Positions 16,033 through 25,000 of a DNA stretch of 52,982 nucleotides are shown piece by piece (position 1 is the stretch's first letter; each line of letters begins with the position of its first letter). Source of the DNA: Catenulispora rubra (GTDB taxonomy: Bacteria; Actinomycetota; Actinomycetes; Streptomycetales; Catenulisporaceae). The position numbers and the translations under genes are program-made. Below the pieces are notes generated by a model that was not told the DNA's origin, did not search any database, and saw nothing but the letters and a program-made list of their open reading frames with translations. The stretch is from positions 1 to 52,982 of the forward strand of contig NZ_JAACYW010000051.1 in the NCBI RefSeq assembly GCF_015356825.1, read 5' to 3'.

Positions 16033-16068
16033 GGTCGCGGCGCCGCCGGCATCGGCGGCACCGCGACC
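16033..16068. terminator. Bidirectional hairpin terminator between YcaO and precursor genes
   Basis: Arms of 15 nt (16033-16047 and 16054-16068) pair with one mismatch around a 6-nt loop. On the minus strand the mismatch becomes a G-U pair, and the hairpin is followed within three bases by TTTT. It therefore works best as an intrinsic terminator for the precursor transcript. It also lies 17 nt past the stop of the convergent YcaO gene. Confidence 0.75.
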
Positions 16069-16075
16069 TCGGACC

Positions 16076-16294
16076 TCACGCGCAGCAGCTCGTGGTGGAG
16101 CAGGTCGAGCAGGTGCTGGTGCTGCTGGTGCTGGTGGCGTGGTTGCCGTTGCCGCCCTGCTTGCCCGCCGGGGCACCCATCAGTCCGTCGAACTCCGCGT
16201 AGTCCTGGATCTCGAAGGTCTCCGAGTCCAGGGCCTGCAGCTCCATCGCCAGCGAGACGAGAGTGCCCTCGGTCGTGGTGTCGAACGCTTCCAT
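16076..16294 (-). CDS. RiPP precursor peptide with Ser/Thr/Cys-only core
   Basis: This 72-aa peptide has an acidic leader (residues 1 to about 40) containing LALE-like and DSETFEIQDYAEFDGL segments, similar in style to thiazolylpeptide leaders. A Gly/Asn-rich hinge (PAGKQGGNGNHA) follows. The C-terminal 19 residues are TSTSSTSTCSTCSTTSCCA. Cys are at 62, 65, 70 and 71, and 18 of the 19 residues can be cyclised or dehydrated. Start ATG 16294 has GGAGG 6 nt upstream. The gene is convergent to the biosynthetic operon, has its own putative SARP-regulated promoter and ends in a hairpin terminator. Cluster enzymes predict thiazoles/(methyl)oxazoles plus dehydroalanine/dehydrobutyrine. The exact leader cleavage site is unknown; the GG at 47-48 or the Ala at 53 are candidates. 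Confidence 0.9.
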   Translation of the reverse strand: MEAFDTTTEGTLVSLAMELQALDSETFEIQDYAEFDGLMGAPAGKQGGNGNHATSTSSTSTCSTCSTTSCCA

Positions 16295-16328
16295 CGTGTG
16301 CCTCCAAGGCTGTCCATCCGGTCCGTCC

Positions 16329-16366
16329 GGCTCCTGCCGGCCGATGGATCCATTACGCCAGGAGCC
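16329..16366. promoter_or_regulatory. Inverted repeat spanning the precursor -10 region
   Basis: GGCTCCTG (16329-16336) and CAGGAGCC (16359-16366) are perfect 8-bp inverted arms. Between them, nearly centred, is the 10-bp palindrome ATGGATCCAT (16344-16353). The dyad covers the putative -10 of the precursor gene, so it could be an operator for a second dimeric regulator, possibly the LuxR protein at 18859, or an mRNA hairpin in the divergent leader. Confidence 0.45.
16350..16355 (-). promoter_or_regulatory. Putative -10 element of the precursor promoter
   Basis: On the minus strand TAATGG occurs 11 nt downstream of the last heptamer repeat and about 56 nt before the precursor ATG. SARP-dependent promoters usually lack a good -35, with the repeats placed just upstream of the -10, so this is the most plausible -10. 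It is assigned by position, not by strong sequence match. Confidence 0.4.
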
Positions 16367-16431
16367 GCTTACACCGAACCGGACAGAGAACCCGACAGAA
16401 CGCTGACACCAACACCGACACCGGGCCGACA
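16367..16431 (-). promoter_or_regulatory. Six heptamer direct repeats, candidate SARP operator
   Basis: Read on the minus strand towards the precursor gene the array is TGTCGGC, TGTCGGT, TGTCAGC, TGTCGGG, TGTCCGG, TGTAAGC, with spacers of 4, 5, 4, 5 and 5 nt. The period is therefore 11-12 bp, one turn of DNA per repeat. This is the known design of SARP binding sites: heptamers separated by about 4 bp, ending just upstream of the -10. The repeat farthest from the precursor gene abuts the Shine-Dalgarno of the divergent amidohydrolase gene. Confidence 0.7.
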
Positions 16432-16441
16432 GGAGGACGTC

Positions 16442-17674
16442 ATGGAAAACGCCATGCTCGACCGCGCGCTGGAACTGTACGTCGACCTGCATCAGCACCC
16501 TGAGCTGGCCGGCGCCGAGGAGCGCACCGCCGACCGGTTCGCCGCCCGGCTACGCGAGTGCGGGCTGAAAGTGACGACTGGCATCGGCGGCCACGGCGTG
16601 CTGGGGATGCTGAGCAGCGGGGACGGCCCGACGGTCCTGCTGCGCGCCGAGCTCGACGCGCTGCCGATCGCCGAGGAGACCGGCCTGCCCTACGCCGCCG
16701 ACGAAGCAGCGGGCGTCATGCACGCCTGCGGGCACGACGCACACCTGGCCTGCCTCGCCGGAGCCGCGACGCTGCTCGCTCGGCACAGGGACGCCTGGCG
16801 CGGAACGCTGGTCGTCGTCGGCCAGCCCGCCGAGGAGGAGCTGTCCGGCGCCGCCGCGATGCTCGCCGACGGGCTGTACGAGCGCTGCGGCCGCCCCGAC
16901 GTCGTGCTCGCACAGCACCTCACGCCGCTGCCGACCGGCTGGGTCGCGCACTGCCCGGACGCCGTCACGGCCGCGAGCCGCACGCTGGAGCTTCGCGTCC
17001 ACGGCCGCGGCGGGCACGCCGGGCTGCGGCAGTTCGCCGTGGATCCGGTGCCGGTGGCCGCGGCGATCGTGCTGGACGCGGCCGGGATCGCGGACCGGCT
17101 GCCGGCGGCCGTCACGGTCGGGACGATCCGGGGCGGCAGCCGTCCCAACGTCATCCCGGACATGGTGACGCTCGGTATCAGTGTTCGTGCTCCCACAGCG
17201 GCGGTACTCGGCGCGGCGGTCCGGGACCTCGCTCAGATCGCGAACGAGCACAGCCGCCGGGCCGGGTGTCCGCGTCCGCCGGAGCTGACGACAACCTCCG
17301 CGGCACCGGCCGGACAGAACGATCCGGCAGCCGGCCGGGTCGTCCGGAAGGCCCACCTGCAACGGTTCGGGCAGTCCCGCATGCTCGCGCTCCCGCCGTC
17401 GATGGCGACCGACGACTTCCCGCTGCTCACGCTGCCCGACTCCGACCGTCCGATCCCGTCCGTCTACTGGATGATCGGCGCCACCCCGGCCCGGCGCTGG
17501 GCCGAAGCCGACGGGACCACGCTCGTGGCGAAGGCCGCGAACGTGCCCGCCAACCACTCCGCGCGGTTCGCCCCCGATCCGGCGCGGACCCTGCGAACCG
17601 GGATCGCCGCGATGACCGGCGCGGCGCTCGCCTTCCTCACCGGTCCCACCTCCGAAGGGAAATCCACATCATGA
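16442..17674 (+). CDS. M20 family amidohydrolase / peptidase
   Basis: The 410-aa protein fits the M20D amidohydrolase family (aminoacylase, carboxypeptidase or indole-acetyl-amino-acid hydrolase type). It shows LHQHPELAGAEERTA at residues 15-29, the metal motif CGHDAHLA, GQPAEEELSGAAAML with the catalytic Glu pair, and HGRGGHAG in the dimerisation domain. Such enzymes cleave N-acyl or peptide amide bonds with a binuclear metal site. ATG 16442 has AGGAGG 5 nt upstream. It is divergent from the precursor and overlaps the next gene by 4 nt. In this cluster it could trim the peptide terminus or remove an acyl group. This role is inference, and it may have no role in maturation. Confidence 0.88.
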   Translation: MENAMLDRALELYVDLHQHPELAGAEERTADRFAARLRECGLKVTTGIGGHGVLGMLSSGDGPTVLLRAELDALPIAEETGLPYAADEAAGVMHACGHDAHLACLAGAATLLARHRDAWRGTLVVVGQPAEEELSGAAAMLADGLYERCGRPDVVLAQHLTPLPTGWVAHCPDAVTAASRTLELRVHGRGGHAGLRQFAVDPVPVAAAIVLDAAGIADRLPAAVTVGTIRGGSRPNVIPDMVTLGISVRAPTAAVLGAAVRDLAQIANEHSRRAGCPRPPELTTTSAAPAGQNDPAAGRVVRKAHLQRFGQSRMLALPPSMATDDFPLLTLPDSDRPIPSVYWMIGATPARRWAEADGTTLVAKAANVPANHSARFAPDPARTLRTGIAAMTGAALAFLTGPTSEGKSTS

Positions 17675-18750
17675 CGACCATCCAGCACGGCGTCTCCTTC
17701 CTGCCCGACTGCCGTCCGGAGAAGCGCTCGGCCACCGACTACTACGCCGACGTCCTGGCCATCGCGCGCCTGGCCGACGAAGCAGGGTTCGACTACGTCA
17801 AGATGACCGAGCACTACCTCGGCAACTACGGCGGCTACTGCCCCAGCCCCCTGACATTCCTGGCCGCCGTGGCCGCGCAGACCACGCGCATCCGCCTGAT
17901 GACCGGCTGCGTCCTGCCCGCGTTCCACCACCCGGTGCAGCTCGCGGCGCACACCGCGATGCTCGACGCGCTCAGCGGCGGGCGGCTGGACGTCGGCTTC
18001 GCCCGGGCCTGGCTGCCGTACGAGTTCGAGGCCCTGGGCGTCCCGCTGGACTCCAGCCGGGACCGCTTCGAGGCGACGATCGGGGCGGTGCTGCGGCTGT
18101 GGACCGAGGAGAAGGTCACCGAGAGCACCGAGTTCTTCTCCTTCACCGACGCCACGTCGCTGCCGCCGGTCGTGCAGAACCCGCACCCGCCGGTGTGGGG
18201 CGCGGCGATCCGCTCGCCGGAGAGCTTCCAGTGGCTGGCGCGCCAGGGTTTCGGCGTCCTGATCTCGCCGCCGCCGCTGCGCAGCGAGCTGGGGTGGTCG
18301 CGTGATCTGATCCAGCTCTACCTGGACACGTTCGCCGAGGCCCACGGCGGTACGGACCTGCGCCCGCGGATCGCGTTCAGCGTCCCGCTCTACGTCGCGG
18401 AGACCGACGCCGAGGCCTACGACACCGCGATCCCGCACATCCGGGAGTACCTGGACGTCACCGCCGAGGCCGCGAACGCCTGGAACGACGTCTCCTCCCC
18501 CGCCTACCGCGGCTACGAGAACATGCGCAAGGCGTTCGGCCGGGTGGACGACGACCAACTGCGGCACGACGGCGTCGCGGTGGTGGGCTCGCCGGAGTCG
18601 GTGGTGGAGCAGATCCGGGCATTGCGGCAGGAACTGTCGGCGGATGTGTGCCTGTGGAACGTGGATTACGGCGGCCAGGACGCGGCGACGATGCAGCGAA
18701 GCCTGCGCTTGTTCGTCGACGAAGTGTTGCCGCACGTCAGGGCGTTGTGA
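17671..18750 (+). CDS. Luciferase-like (LLM class) flavin-dependent oxidoreductase
   Basis: This 359-aa TIM-barrel protein belongs to the bacterial luciferase-like monooxygenase group: ADEAGFDYVKMTEHYL near residues 33-48, PLTFLAAVAAQTTRIRLMTGCVLPAFHHPVQLA, LDALSGGRLDVGFARAWLPYEFEALG and GSPESVVEQIRAL near the end. These enzymes use reduced FMN or F420 supplied by a reductase. The ATGA overlap with the amidohydrolase gene shows co-translation, so the two may form a tailoring pair. A hydroxylation or oxidation of the cluster product is possible, but the substrate cannot be seen from sequence. Confidence 0.9.
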   Translation: MTTIQHGVSFLPDCRPEKRSATDYYADVLAIARLADEAGFDYVKMTEHYLGNYGGYCPSPLTFLAAVAAQTTRIRLMTGCVLPAFHHPVQLAAHTAMLDALSGGRLDVGFARAWLPYEFEALGVPLDSSRDRFEATIGAVLRLWTEEKVTESTEFFSFTDATSLPPVVQNPHPPVWGAAIRSPESFQWLARQGFGVLISPPPLRSELGWSRDLIQLYLDTFAEAHGGTDLRPRIAFSVPLYVAETDAEAYDTAIPHIREYLDVTAEAANAWNDVSSPAYRGYENMRKAFGRVDDDQLRHDGVAVVGSPESVVEQIRALRQELSADVCLWNVDYGGQDAATMQRSLRLFVDEVLPHVRAL

Positions 18751-18858
18751 AAGTCCCGTCAAGAAAGCACCCTCCACTATGAAGACACATGAAACGGCCG
18801 CGCATTATTCTGGGCTTTCGGCCGGTTCTCAGGGGTCTTCAATAGGAAGGGTCGCGAT

Positions 18859-21800
18859 ATGTCCCGACCTCACGATCGCGACCTCGGCTCCCCGCATCCC
18901 GTCATCGGCCGCGACGACGAGATGCGGGCCGTCGGCGCCGCCTTCGACGCCCTGATCGCCGGCACCGGCGGCTTCCTTCAGGTGGTCGGCGAACCGGGGA
19001 TCGGCAAGACCTACCTGCTGGCCGCGGTCCGGGAGACGGCGCTGGCCAAAGGGATCCAGGTGCTGTCGGGGCGGGCCACCGAGTTCGAGCAGGACATGCC
19101 CTTCCAGATCCTGCTGGACGCGCTGAGCGAACATGAGGACCTCGCGCGGCTGCTGGCCGGACTGCCGGCCGCGGCCGCCGAGGTGCTGGCCCCGGACCGG
19201 CCGTCCGGAGCCCGGTCGGCGCCGGACATCGACCGCTTCCGGCTGTTCCAGGCGCTGCGCCAGGTGCTGACGGCGATGGTGGACCGGCCGATCCTGGTGC
19301 TGCTGGACGACGTGCACTGGGCCGATCCGGGTTCGATCGACTTCATCGACTTCCTCAGCCGCCGGCCGATCGTCGGACCGGTGCTGATGGTCGTGGCGCA
19401 CCGCGAGCGCCAGGCGCCGGCACAGCTTCGCTATGCGCTGGCCCGCGACACCGACCACGGCACCGTCACCCGGGTCGAGCTGGGACCGCTGTCCCTGGCC
19501 GATTCGGCGCGGCTTCTGGGCCACCGGCACGGGACCGCCCGGATCGCCGAACTACACGAGAAGAGCCACGGCAATCCCCTGTATCTGGTGACCCTGGACC
19601 GCAGCGGCGGCTACGCGACGCGGCCCGGGAACACGTCGCAGCGCGACAAGGGCGACGCCTCCAGCCGCCTGGAAGCGCTCATCCTCGGTGAGACCGTGAC
19701 GCTGTCCACGGCGGAGCTGGCGGTCGCCTCCACGGCCGCCGTCGTCGGCGATCCCTTCTCCCCCGAACTGCTCACGGCGGTCATGGCCAGCCCGACGATG
19801 AGTCCGGCTCTGGCCGAGGTGGAACAGGCCGTGAACAGCCTCGTCGGCAGGGACCTGATCCGGGAGGTGCCCTCCGGCCCCGGGCTCGTCTTCCGGCATC
19901 CGCTGGTCCGCCGCGTGATCTACGACCAGTCGGCGCCGACGTGGCGCGTCGAGATCCATCGCAGGGTCCTGTCGCTGCTCACCGAGCGCGGGGCGTCGGC
20001 GTCCGAGCGGGTCCGGCACGTCGAGCACTGCGCCACGGCGTGGTCGGCGGAGTATGAGGCGATCCTGTGTCAGGCCGGCCAGGAGTCGATGAGCACGTCA
20101 CCACTGACCGCAGCGCACTGGTTCGGCGTGGCGCTGGGCCTGCTCCCGCACACCGACGAGTTCGCCCGACGTCGCTTCGAACTCAGTTTCCTGGTCGCGC
20201 GGGCCCTCGGCTTGGGCGGCCGGTTCGCCGAGAGCCGGGACCTGCTGCACGAAATCCTGCACGACGCGTCCGAGGCGAGCATGGTCGACCGCTCCGAGGC
20301 CGTGGTACTGTGCGCGCACGCCGAGCAGCGCCTGGGCCGCTACCCCGAGGCGATCGCGCTGCTGCGCGCCGAGGTGGCCCGGCTGGGCGCCAAGACCGGC
20401 TCGCAGCGGATCGGCCTGTGTCTGGAACTGGGGCTGACGGCCTTGCTCGCCAACGACTATCCGGCGGCGCGGGCCGACATCTCCTGGGCCTTGAGCGCCG
20501 CGAAGGAGACCGGCGACCGACTCTACGAGGCGACCGCACTGGCGTTCAGTGCTTTCGGCGAGATCTGTGTCGGGCACACAGACATCGCACGCCGCGCCGC
20601 GGACGCGGCGAGCGCGCTGGTGGACGGCATGCCGGACAGCACGCTGGCCGGCGAGCGTGAGACGTTGTGCATGCTCGGGTGGGCCGAGATGCTGCTGGAG
20701 CGGTTCTCCGACGCCGACCGGCACCTGGCGCGCGGCCGGGCAATCGTCCGGCGGACCGGGCAGAGCCACGGCCTGCCGCACGTACTGCTCGGGCAGTGCC
20801 TGGTGGCGATGTTCACCGGACGCATGGCCGAGGCGCTGGAGCAGGCCGAGCACGCCGAGGACGCCGCGCGCCTGGTCGGCAGCGACCATCTGCTGGGCAT
20901 CGTGCTCGCGATCAAGGCGCCGATCCAGGTGTGGACGTCACCGCTGGGCCGGGGCGACGCCGCGCTGGCCGGCGCCCGGGCCGCGACGGCCTTGTTCACC
21001 GGGAGCGCGGTGAACAGTTGGTGGGCTCGCAATGCACTGATGTTGCGGGGACACGCCGAGCTCACCAACGGCGACGCGGCGACCTGCGTCGAGCTCGTGT
21101 TGCGCGCCGGCGGGCCGGATCTGCGCATGCTAGGTGCTCCGCTGGTTCCGGAGTACACCGAGATCCTGATCAGTGCTCTGATCCGGCTCGGGCAGACCGA
21201 CCGCGCCGAGGAGCTGGCCCGGATGGCAATCGTGCAGGCCGAACAGCTCGATCTGCCGGGCCAGCGCGGGCACGCGGTCCGGGCGCGCGGCCTGCTGTCG
21301 GCGCTGCGGGGCGATCACGAGTCGGCGGACGTCGACTTCGCGCGGGCCGCCGCCGCGTTCGGCCAGGCCGGTCGCGCCGTGGAGCAGGCGCGGACCGCGG
21401 TGTTCCACGCTCGGACGCTGGTCGTGTTGGGGCGGCGGGAGGAGGCGCTGGCCGCGTTGGCGCGATCGACGGCGCAGGCGGCCGGGTGCGGCGCGGTGTG
21501 GGTGCGGGATGAGCTGCGCAGGGTGCGTGAGCACGTCAGCGGTGGTGCGCCTGCGCCTGCGTCGATGGGGGCGGAGCACATTGCCGGAGCGACGCCGGCG
21601 GTGAACGGGAATCATGCTCGGGATGTCGCGAACGGTCAGGCCGCTCCATCGGTTTCGAGCGTAGGGCCGCTTGCGAGCGCCACGGTGCTGGCCGCGCTGA
21701 CCGACCGTGAACGTCAGGTCGCGCTGCTCGTCGGCGCCGGGCACAGCAACCGTCAGATCGCGACGCGGCTGCACTTGAGCGAACGCACGGTCGAGAGCCA

Positions 21801-21882
21801 CATGGGGAACGTGTACCGCAAGCTGGGCGTCGCCTCGCGGGTCTCGCTCGCGCGCCTGGTGGCGCCCGAGATCGAAGAGTAA
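18859..21882 (+). CDS. LuxR family regulator with AAA ATPase domain (LAL type)
   Basis: The 1007-aa protein has the large ATP-binding LuxR (LAL/MalT-like) design: Walker A GEPGIGKT (44-51), Walker B LVLLDDVHW (146-154), a long helical TPR-like middle, and a C-terminal LuxR helix-turn-helix, LTDRERQVALLVGAGHSNRQ onward to ERTVESHMGNVYRKLGV. Such regulators often control antibiotic clusters. ATG 18859 has AGGAAGG about 8 nt upstream. The gene follows the oxidoreductase with a 108-nt gap that probably carries its own promoter. A linker just before the HTH is rich in Ala/Gly/Pro. It is the second cluster regulator besides the SARP at 355. Confidence 0.92.
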   Translation: MSRPHDRDLGSPHPVIGRDDEMRAVGAAFDALIAGTGGFLQVVGEPGIGKTYLLAAVRETALAKGIQVLSGRATEFEQDMPFQILLDALSEHEDLARLLAGLPAAAAEVLAPDRPSGARSAPDIDRFRLFQALRQVLTAMVDRPILVLLDDVHWADPGSIDFIDFLSRRPIVGPVLMVVAHRERQAPAQLRYALARDTDHGTVTRVELGPLSLADSARLLGHRHGTARIAELHEKSHGNPLYLVTLDRSGGYATRPGNTSQRDKGDASSRLEALILGETVTLSTAELAVASTAAVVGDPFSPELLTAVMASPTMSPALAEVEQAVNSLVGRDLIREVPSGPGLVFRHPLVRRVIYDQSAPTWRVEIHRRVLSLLTERGASASERVRHVEHCATAWSAEYEAILCQAGQESMSTSPLTAAHWFGVALGLLPHTDEFARRRFELSFLVARALGLGGRFAESRDLLHEILHDASEASMVDRSEAVVLCAHAEQRLGRYPEAIALLRAEVARLGAKTGSQRIGLCLELGLTALLANDYPAARADISWALSAAKETGDRLYEATALAFSAFGEICVGHTDIARRAADAASALVDGMPDSTLAGERETLCMLGWAEMLLERFSDADRHLARGRAIVRRTGQSHGLPHVLLGQCLVAMFTGRMAEALEQAEHAEDAARLVGSDHLLGIVLAIKAPIQVWTSPLGRGDAALAGARAATALFTGSAVNSWWARNALMLRGHAELTNGDAATCVELVLRAGGPDLRMLGAPLVPEYTEILISALIRLGQTDRAEELARMAIVQAEQLDLPGQRGHAVRARGLLSALRGDHESADVDFARAAAAFGQAGRAVEQARTAVFHARTLVVLGRREEALAALARSTAQAAGCGAVWVRDELRRVREHVSGGAPAPASMGAEHIAGATPAVNGNHARDVANGQAAPSVSSVGPLASATVLAALTDRERQVALLVGAGHSNRQIATRLHLSERTVESHMGNVYRKLGVASRVSLARLVAPEIEE

Positions 21883-21900
21883 CCACATTATGTGGTTTTC
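21881..21900 (+). terminator. Intrinsic terminator overlapping the LuxR stop codon
   Basis: AACCACA (21881-21887), loop TTA, TGTGGTT (21891-21897), then continuing T residues form a perfect 7-bp hairpin with a short T tract. The TAA stop codon is part of the stem. It closes the biosynthetic cluster. Confidence 0.7.
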
Positions 21901-22012
21901 TGTGCGCCGACCTACAGCGTTCTGACTTGTTTCCCGTTTGTGTCGCGACTTGCCATGGCAAGGACACTCATTGCGAGGAGTCTTGCGGGATGGTCCGTGC
22001 CGAGGGAGTGGA

Positions 22013-25000
22013 ATGATGTTGCACAGGAACAGACGACTCGCGGCTTCGGCCGCCCTCGTCGTCGCGCTCGCGTGTGGGGCGCTGACCGGAACCGGCGGTG
22101 CGAGCGCCCAGAGCACGACGAACCCGAACCCGAACCCCGCCGCTGACGCCGCCGCGAACAACGACGCCGGCAACCGGCCGTGGCTGCCGCCGACCCCGAA
22201 TCAGTGGCCGCTGGTCGTCAACGCCTCGCACACCGCGGAGCAGGAGATCACGCGCGGTATCGACTACCACACCGACACCTACCAGACGGTCGGCGGCGTG
22301 CAGCACTCGACGGAGCTCAACGTCGATCTGACCGACCCGAACGTCCGGCTCGGCGTCGTGGAGTCGCACAACGAGCTCGGCGACCCCGTCAACGAGATCC
22401 CCTCGTCGATGGCGAACCGGACCGGCGCGGTCGCCGGGATCAACGGGGACTTCTTCGACATCTATGGCTCGGGTCGGCCGCACGGCATGGTCGTCGTCGA
22501 CGGCCGGCTGGTGAAGAGCCCGAACCCGGGGTGGAACCAGAACCTCGTGGTGCGCGCCGACGGCTCGATCGGCATCGGCGCCGAGGCGTATTCGGGCACT
22601 GCCACGGACGGCGCCGCGAGCCACCCGGTCAGCTCGGTCAACTTCGTGGACGACCTGTCCGCCAACGGCCTGGTACGGATCACGCCGGACCTCGGGGACA
22701 GCGGGAAGATCCCGGCGTCGGTCGTGGTGTCCGGGCACCGCGATCCGGCCGCAGCCGGGGTCCTGGTCGTCGACAAGGTGACGCCGGGCGTCACGGACCT
22801 GGCGCCGCTGCCCGCCGGGACGGAGGACCTGGCCGGATCGGGCACCTCGGGCCAGTGGCTCACGGCGACCGCGCACGTGGGCGACCGAATGGCGATCGCG
22901 GAGTCGATCAGCCCGGACAACAACGTGCGGCAGGCGCTGTCCGGCGGGGCCGTGCTCGTGCAGAACGGGACGATGGCCGTGCCGCTCCAGGGCGGCGGCG
23001 AGAACAACGTCAACGACCCGGTCACGGGCCTGGGCGTGACGCAGGACGGCAAGCACGCGATCGTCGCGGTGTTCGACGGCCACCAGCCGGAGGACGCGGC
23101 CGAGGGCCTGACCCGGCCGCAGCTGGCCGGGTGGATGATGGCGCACGGCGCTTACAACGCGATGCTGTTCGACTCCGGCGGCTCCAGCGAGATGGTCGCG
23201 CGGCAGCCGGGGCAGCAGCAGGTCGGCGTGAGCAACACGCCGTCGGACGGGCACGAGCGGCCGGTGGCCAACGGCCTGTTCTTCTACAGCACCGAGGCGC
23301 ACCCCGGGCCTGCGGTGAAGGCCGTCGCCAACGCCGGCGCGCCGCTGGCCGTGCTGACGAACAGCACGGTGCCGGTGGCGGCGTACGCGGTCGACAAGCT
23401 GGGGAATCCGGCTAGCGATCCGGTGAGCCTGTCGGTGCGGCCGGCTTCTCGGGCGAGTATCAGTACTGGAACAAGCGGTGCTTCGCTGACGGCGTCCGGC
23501 AAGCCAGGCACCGGCGATCTGGTCGTGAAGGCCGGTCGGGCTCACGACTCGGTGCCGCTGCGGGTGACCGACCGGCTGAGTTCGTTGTCGGTCAGTCCGG
23601 CCACGGTCGATCTGAACAACGGCGGGACGCAGCAGCTGACGATCAGCGCGACGACGCGGGACAAGCAGCCGGTGTCGCTGCTGCCGGCGTCGGTGACGTG
23701 GTCTGCGTCGCCTTCGGACTTGGGGAGCGTCGATCCCAGGTCCGGGGTGTTCACGGCGGCTACTACCGGCGAAGGGTTGGTGACGGTCACGGCGAGTGCG
23801 GCCGGGGCGAGTGCGACGGTGTCGATCGCGGTGGGTCAGCGTTCTGAGATCGTCGATTCGATGACCGATGTGGGGAATTGGGCTGTGCGGGCGCATGGTG
23901 GCGCGACGGGGAGTCTGTCGCTGTCGACGACGACCAAGCGGCTGCCGAGCGACGCCGGGTCGATGGACGTGAAGTACAACATTCCGGCGGGGAACGGCGT
24001 CAAGCAGGTCGTGTTCTTCCCGAACGGGGACGAGTCGTTCCCGCCGCCTGGGGAGACGCAGCTGCCGGACCGGGTCGGGGTGTGGATCAAGGGCACCGGG
24101 ACCGGTGGGTCGGGGTCGCCGCTGGGGTTGGGGAACTTGACGTTGGCCGAGGCTTATACCGAGGTGAACGGGCAGTACGTCGACTTCTATCCGTCGACGG
24201 TGACGTACGACGGCTGGCAGCTGATCGTGGCGAACCTGCCGGCGGGGCTTCAGTTCCCGATGACCGTGAACTTCCTGGACTTCCTGGTGATCAGCCCGAC
24301 GCAGCAGCTGTCCGGGGACTTGTATGTCAGTGATCTGCAGGCGTTGTACTCGCCGCGGCCGTTGGTGACGCCGCCGTATGTGGCGATTCCGCACAATCCT
24401 TCGTGGTTGCAGTACACCGAGGACCCGGCGAAGTTCCGGGCCGGGGGCACCACGCTGGCGGCGCTGGACGACGCGCACACGCATGCCGACGACCCGAACT
24501 CGACTGGGAGTGTGGTGCTCAAGCAGGACGCGGCGCAGATCAAGGCTCTGCCGGCGAGTCAGACCGGGGCGTTGTCGTTGCAGACGATGGGCGACATGAG
24601 CGATTCCGGGACGATGGCGAACCTGACGTATATGAAGTCGCTGCTGGACGGGACTGGGCTGGCGTACCACGAGGGGGTCGGCAATCACGAGATCACGCAG
24701 GGTGCTGATCCGGAGAACAAGAACTGGACCAGTTTGTTCGGGGCGACGCACTACAGCTATACGCAGGGTGCTGCGAATGTCGTGGTGACGGACAGTTCGC
24801 ATATCGGGATCCTGCCTTCGGATCCATACCAGGTGCCGGCGAGTGATCCGAAGGGTATCGCGTCGCAGTACCAGTGGCTGGCCGACCAGCTGACAGCGAA
24901 CCGGTCGCCGGTGGTGTTCGTGGTGAGCCATGTGCCGGCGTATGACCCGCATCCGCAGCAGGACAGTCAGTTCGCGGATCGGTGGGAGGCGCAGATGTAC

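Larger units (their letters stand above)
355..21882. other. RiPP (azole/dehydroamino acid peptide) biosynthetic gene cluster
   Basis: The cluster limits are inferred from gene content: a SARP regulator, three E1/YcaO-type proteins, a SagB-type dehydrogenase, split LanB dehydratase halves, a protease/ABC export fusion with its permease, a Ser/Thr/Cys-rich precursor, an amidohydrolase, a luciferase-like oxidoreductase and a LuxR/LAL regulator. The genes from 355 to 16016 overlap or nearly abut and read as one operon. The precursor is convergent to it. The enzyme set matches linear azol(in)e peptides with dehydroalanines (goadsporin type) and is closely related to thiopeptide sets. The right limit is set at the hairpin after the LuxR gene. 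Confidence 0.85.

Noticed and set aside
16018..18777. Long minus-strand frames across the amidohydrolase and oxidoreductase genes
   Set aside because: They are antisense shadows. Only the 219-nt precursor frame has a ribosome site, a sensible leader/core split and a terminator.
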